Assembly (NCBI GenBank): GCA_002720855.1
Contig: PBIN01000012.1
Coordinates: forward strand, 1 to 64,000
Origin: Rhodospirillaceae bacterium
GTDB lineage: Bacteria; Pseudomonadota; Alphaproteobacteria; MPNO01; UBA2964
Length of the DNA: 64,000 nucleotides
Direction of reading: 5' to 3'
Shown piece after piece: positions 61,145-64,000 of this stretch (position 1 is its first letter; every line of letters starts with the position of its first letter). A program made the translations under genes and the position numbers. Under the pieces are notes generated by a model. It had not been told where the DNA came from. It searched no databases and saw only the letters and a program-made list of their open reading frames with translations.

Positions 61145-61612
61145 CTAAAACGGTATTTCGTCGTCCAGATCGCCGCCGCTGCTACCCACCGCTTCTGTCG
61201 ATGCTGCAGGATCTGACATAGCGCCGCCACCACCAAAATCACCGTCACCCGCAGAGTCATTCCGGCCATCGAGCATGGTGAGTTCACCGCGAAAACGCTG
61301 CAAAACAACTTCGGTTGTATACTTTTCCTGCCCAGATTGATCGGTCCATTTGCGTGTTTGCAGTTGACCCTCAAGGTACACTTTTGATCCTTTGCGGAGA
61401 TATTTCTGGGCGACGTCTGCGAGACGTTCATTGAATATAACCACCCGATGCCACTCGGTACGCTCGCGCCTTTCACCGGAGTTTCGATCACGCCAACTCT
61501 CCGAGGTGGCCACCGACAAATTAACGACAGGGTTACCATCCTGCATTGTACGGGTTTCAGGGTCGCGCCCAAGATTTCCAACTAAGATTACCTTATTGAC
61601 GCTTCCAGCCAT
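61145..61612 (-). CDS. ssb: Single-stranded DNA-binding protein
   Basis: 155 residues: OB fold starting [21 protein letters not shown], with [31 protein letters not shown], a Gly/Ser-rich linker and the acidic tip DLDDEIPF that contacts partner proteins. ATG at 61612 has GAGGAT upstream. In many alphaproteobacteria uvrA is divergent at this spot; here a dioxygenase gene occupies it. Confidence 0.96.
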   Translation of the reverse strand: MAGSVNKVILVGNLGRDPETRTMQDGNPVVNLSVATSESWRDRNSGERRERTEWHRVVIFNERLADVAQKYLRKGSKVYLEGQLQTRKWTDQSGQEKYTTEVVLQRFRGELTMLDGRNDSAGDGDFGGGGAMSDPAASTEAVGSSGGDLDDEIPF

Positions 61613-61761
61613 GACATCCTCGCTTTCTTGCAACTTGAAGGTTTATCATAAAGGAATCGGCAAAGGGCGACACCTCCACATTGCAGAAATCAGTGGATAT
61701 CTTGCACCACATTTAGAGTTGCGCCAGAGTAGAATTCCGTGAGGAAAAGGGGACGACTGAA

Positions 61762-62865
61762 ATGAAGGAAACCGGTGTAATCGGCGGCGTTTGTACGACG
61801 CATGCGCCGCAACTTTGGACATTGCCGGATTCTGAAGACCCCGACGTAGTTCAACGGGTAAAGGAGCTCCTGACCGGTATAGGAGAAAAACTAAAAGCGA
61901 TGCAGCCGGACATCTGCATCGTCATCGCAAATGATCATGCACATCAGTTTCTGCTTCATTGTACGGCCAGTTTCACAATGCATATTGGCGGCGTTGCCGA
62001 GGGAAGCTTTGCTGGCCGGGACTACAAATATCCCGTGGCAAGTAAGGCGGCGCTTGATCTCCTGCGACATGCACAACGAAACAACATTGATCCTGCATTT
62101 ACCAGCACCGCCAAAATTGACTATGCGTTTGGTATTCCCCTTGATTTTACGGGGATTAATAACATCCCAATCCTCCCAATATTCGTAAACGCTTATGTGC
62201 CTCCCCAACCGTCGATGGAGCGCTGTTATCAATTCGGTCGTGTTTTGGGTGACGGTGTTCGTGCCCTTGGCTTAAGGGCGGTTGTGGTCTGTAGCGGTGG
62301 CTTATCGCACTACCCCGGTACAGAAAGATATATGGATCCCGGGCCCGACAACGAATTCGACGAACACTTCATGGAAATGATGACGCGGGGCGAACTTAGA
62401 TATTTGTTGGCACTCAACGAAAAGAAACTGGATGACACGGGCAATATTGAGCTTCGGTGTTGGGGGGTAGCCGCAGGTATGATCGGCGAAAGGGCGCCCG
62501 ACACGACTAACTTCGAGCCTACCTGGCATCACAACTACGGTACAGTCGCCTGGACGTCAGAGCCGGAAGCAGAACAGTTTGAGCCACATTATCCATCGAT
62601 TCACCCTGACAGAGTTGTGCTTTCAGAAACATTGCACCGGCTAGCCGGGGATAAGGACGAGCGGGAGAAATATCTTGCAGATCCGGCTGGCTACGCCGCG
62701 TCGATAGAGGGATTGTCTGACGAGGAACGAAAAGCCCTCGTCGCTTTGGATCAATCAGAAATGATTGCTCTCGGCATGCATCCCTTTGTACCGCATAGTT
62801 TCAGGCGGGTTCTTGAAAGGGCAGGTATTCTTGAGGCTGCGGCTCCGCCAAAAAATAGAAACTGA
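61762..62865 (+). CDS. Fused LigB-LigA extradiol dioxygenase, second copy
   Basis: 367 residues, a paralogue of the gene at 18547, with the same order. LigB part: His in CTTHAPQLW (residue 15), His in ANDHAHQF (about 59), catalytic His in GGLSHYPG (about 183), and NIELRCWGVAAGMIGER. LigA-like part from about 290: AGYAASIEGLSDEERKALVALDQSEMIALGMHPFVP. It would open a catechol-type ring with Fe(II) and O2. GGAAAAGGGG precedes the ATG. The class II aldolase gene converges on it, seven bases away. The substrate is probably related to, but not the same as, that of the first copy. Confidence 0.88.
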   Translation: MKETGVIGGVCTTHAPQLWTLPDSEDPDVVQRVKELLTGIGEKLKAMQPDICIVIANDHAHQFLLHCTASFTMHIGGVAEGSFAGRDYKYPVASKAALDLLRHAQRNNIDPAFTSTAKIDYAFGIPLDFTGINNIPILPIFVNAYVPPQPSMERCYQFGRVLGDGVRALGLRAVVVCSGGLSHYPGTERYMDPGPDNEFDEHFMEMMTRGELRYLLALNEKKLDDTGNIELRCWGVAAGMIGERAPDTTNFEPTWHHNYGTVAWTSEPEAEQFEPHYPSIHPDRVVLSETLHRLAGDKDEREKYLADPAGYAASIEGLSDEERKALVALDQSEMIALGMHPFVPHSFRRVLERAGILEAAAPPKNRN

Positions 62866-62872
62866 CTATCGG

Positions 62873-63592
62873 TTAGCTTCTACCTTCTGCCCTGTCGAGT
62901 TTCCGATTGTGATACCGCCAAAGATTGGTGACGATCCGGGGATACAGAATGGCTTCATCCTTTAAGCCGTTATTGACTTTCCACTGCCAATCCAACCCCG
63001 AACTATTCATCACCAGCTGTTCCTTGCATGCCTGTTCGATCGCGATACCCATGATCACACAATGTTCTATCGAAGTACCGCAGAAGGTAACACCATGGTT
63101 GCGGAGTAAAACAGCCCACGCATCCCCAAGCGCTTCCGCCATAACCGAGGCATCTTCCATAGTTCGAACGAGGGCGAGTGTCTTCTCAAACACCTGAACC
63201 TTGCCACCAAAATAAGAGCCATTGTGGCCAATACCGACGAGTTTTTCATTGGTTGCTGAGAACAGGACACAGTGCATTGGATGGGTGTGGCCTATACAAT
63301 GGACGTCGGCGCGCGCATGAAAAACCGCTGCGTGAATAGGCCATTCAGAGTGTCGATGGCCATTGCTACCGTCGAGAACATTGCCATCCCAGTCGATCAA
63401 ATGGAGATCCCCCGCCTCTACTTCATCGAGACCTATCTCCTGACACTTCATCCATAACCCACGGCCTTCGGGATCGCGCCAGGATAAATGACCCAGCGTG
63501 GCTTCAAGATGTCCGTTCGCGGCTACAATACGATAGCCGCGTGCAAGGTTTTCTAACCCGGTCTCAATTGTAATTGGTTCATGTTCCGTCAT
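62873..63592 (-). CDS. Class II aldolase/adducin family protein
   Basis: 239 residues. Zinc ligands HTHPMH (about 102-107) and RNHG (about 165) and the early TLGHLSWRDPEG segment are typical of class II aldolases. The family includes fuculose-phosphate aldolase and decarboxylases of aromatic acids. The nearby dioxygenase makes a decarboxylase or aldolase of a ring-cleavage product a reasonable guess; the catalytic acid is not clear. Confidence 0.84.
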   Translation of the reverse strand: MTEHEPITIETGLENLARGYRIVAANGHLEATLGHLSWRDPEGRGLWMKCQEIGLDEVEAGDLHLIDWDGNVLDGSNGHRHSEWPIHAAVFHARADVHCIGHTHPMHCVLFSATNEKLVGIGHNGSYFGGKVQVFEKTLALVRTMEDASVMAEALGDAWAVLLRNHGVTFCGTSIEHCVIMGIAIEQACKEQLVMNSSGLDWQWKVNNGLKDEAILYPRIVTNLWRYHNRKLDRAEGRS

Positions 63593-63809
63593 GCTTTACC
63601 CCTGGTTTAACCCAGAAAGTAAGGGTATCCGAATTAAGCTCGACAGGAAATAAGGGTGGCCGATGGCGCCTGGCCATCAAGGGGGGGAAGCGGAACAGCC
63701 TAAAATCAAACGACACCACCGACCACATCGGGATTGTCGCAAAAACCTTTTAAAGTCGGGTTTCCAAACACGGTTAATAAGCATTAGCCATAATTTGGAT
63801 TATGTTTTC

Positions 63810-64000
63810 TCAATATCCGTTGAGAAAATTCCTAGGATTCCCATCTAAATATGCCGTTATTGCTTCGACATATCCGTTGAAATAGGCCCCGTAGTTCTTT
63901 TCCTCTACGTAGCCGAGATGCGGTGTAATTACTGTATTGTCGAGTGTTCTAAATGGATGGTCCGAAGGCAAGGGTTCAACGCTAAAAACATCTATCCCCG
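63810..64000 (-). CDS. D-2-hydroxyacid dehydrogenase, C-terminal part
   Basis: The last 63 codons of a gene that runs off the right edge. DVFSVEPLPSDHPFRTLDNTVITPHLGYV is the typical end of the NAD-binding domain, with the catalytic His in TPHLGY and the two-strand closing helix. Such enzymes reduce 2-oxo acids. Reading starts outside the window. Confidence 0.85.
   Translation of the reverse strand, partial: GIDVFSVEPLPSDHPFRTLDNTVITPHLGYVEEKNYGAYFNGYVEAITAYLDGNPRNFLNGY

Overview
The window is a stretch of chromosome from an alphaproteobacterium, most likely a Rhodospirillales-like marine or soil organism (inference). The lineage signals are gluQ-RS, an LdtR-type MarR regulator, an sdhE-mfd / recG divergent pair, a gyrA-coaD overlap with ssb upstream, a Flp/Tad pilus locus and a fused LivHM permease. 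Base composition is moderate. Two single-base frameshifts, a nonsense codon and two deletion fusions show either gene decay or some assembly error.

Region 1 (1 to about 9,170) is accessory DNA: a partial gene cut by the left edge, an AlpA-type regulator, a primase-helicase followed by short iteron-like repeats, a divergent pair (an unknown protein and a uracil-DNA-glycosylase-like protein), small orphan genes, an HGGxSTG-family gene with a decayed second copy, a MORN protein, and a DUF2075 helicase with a nuclease-like N-terminus. It ends at a motif matching the 3' end of a tRNA-Ser gene (9158-9171). I read it as the right part of an integrated element (phage satellite or similar) whose integrase lies left of the window. 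This is the best candidate for a little-described system.

Region 2 (9,300-23,460) holds a lytic transglycosylase, gluQ-RS and then an aromatic-compound locus: a VOC (extradiol-type) protein, a branched-chain-amino-acid-type ABC importer (liv-like), maleylacetate reductase, a fused LigB-LigA ring-cleavage dioxygenase, a two-subunit Rieske ring-hydroxylating oxygenase, an MFS carrier and a cupin. Region 3 (23,760-27,010) is a collapsed tad pilus locus: an intact flp pilin followed by remnants of cpaA, cpaE, cpaF, tadB and tadG.

Region 4 (27,100-42,300) is mostly housekeeping and single genes: LdtR, EgtD, a DsbA-family protein, TPR/SPOR envelope proteins, mfd, sdhE, recG, a DUF502 protein, a type III polyketide synthase coupled to an ICMT-family methyltransferase, and a membrane adenylate cyclase carrying a 2Fe-2S ferredoxin domain. 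Region 5 (42,300-51,750) is a second catabolic block: benzoate/2-aminobenzoate-type CoA ligase, enoyl-CoA hydratase, aspartate-dehydrogenase-like protein, two MFS carriers, a fused SpmA-SpmB protein, a response regulator and glutathione-dependent formaldehyde dehydrogenase. Region 6 (51,770-64,000) has a PagL-like lipid A deacylase, cold shock protein, an alpha/beta hydrolase, a UbiD decarboxylase, tRNA-Lys(UUU), coaD-gyrA, ssb, a second LigB-LigA fusion, a class II aldolase and the end of a D-2-hydroxyacid dehydrogenase.

Together regions 2, 5 and 6 suggest an organism that imports aromatic acids, activates or hydroxylates them, and opens the ring by extradiol cleavage. Three related MFS carriers and two related ring-cleavage enzymes are spread over about 44 kb.
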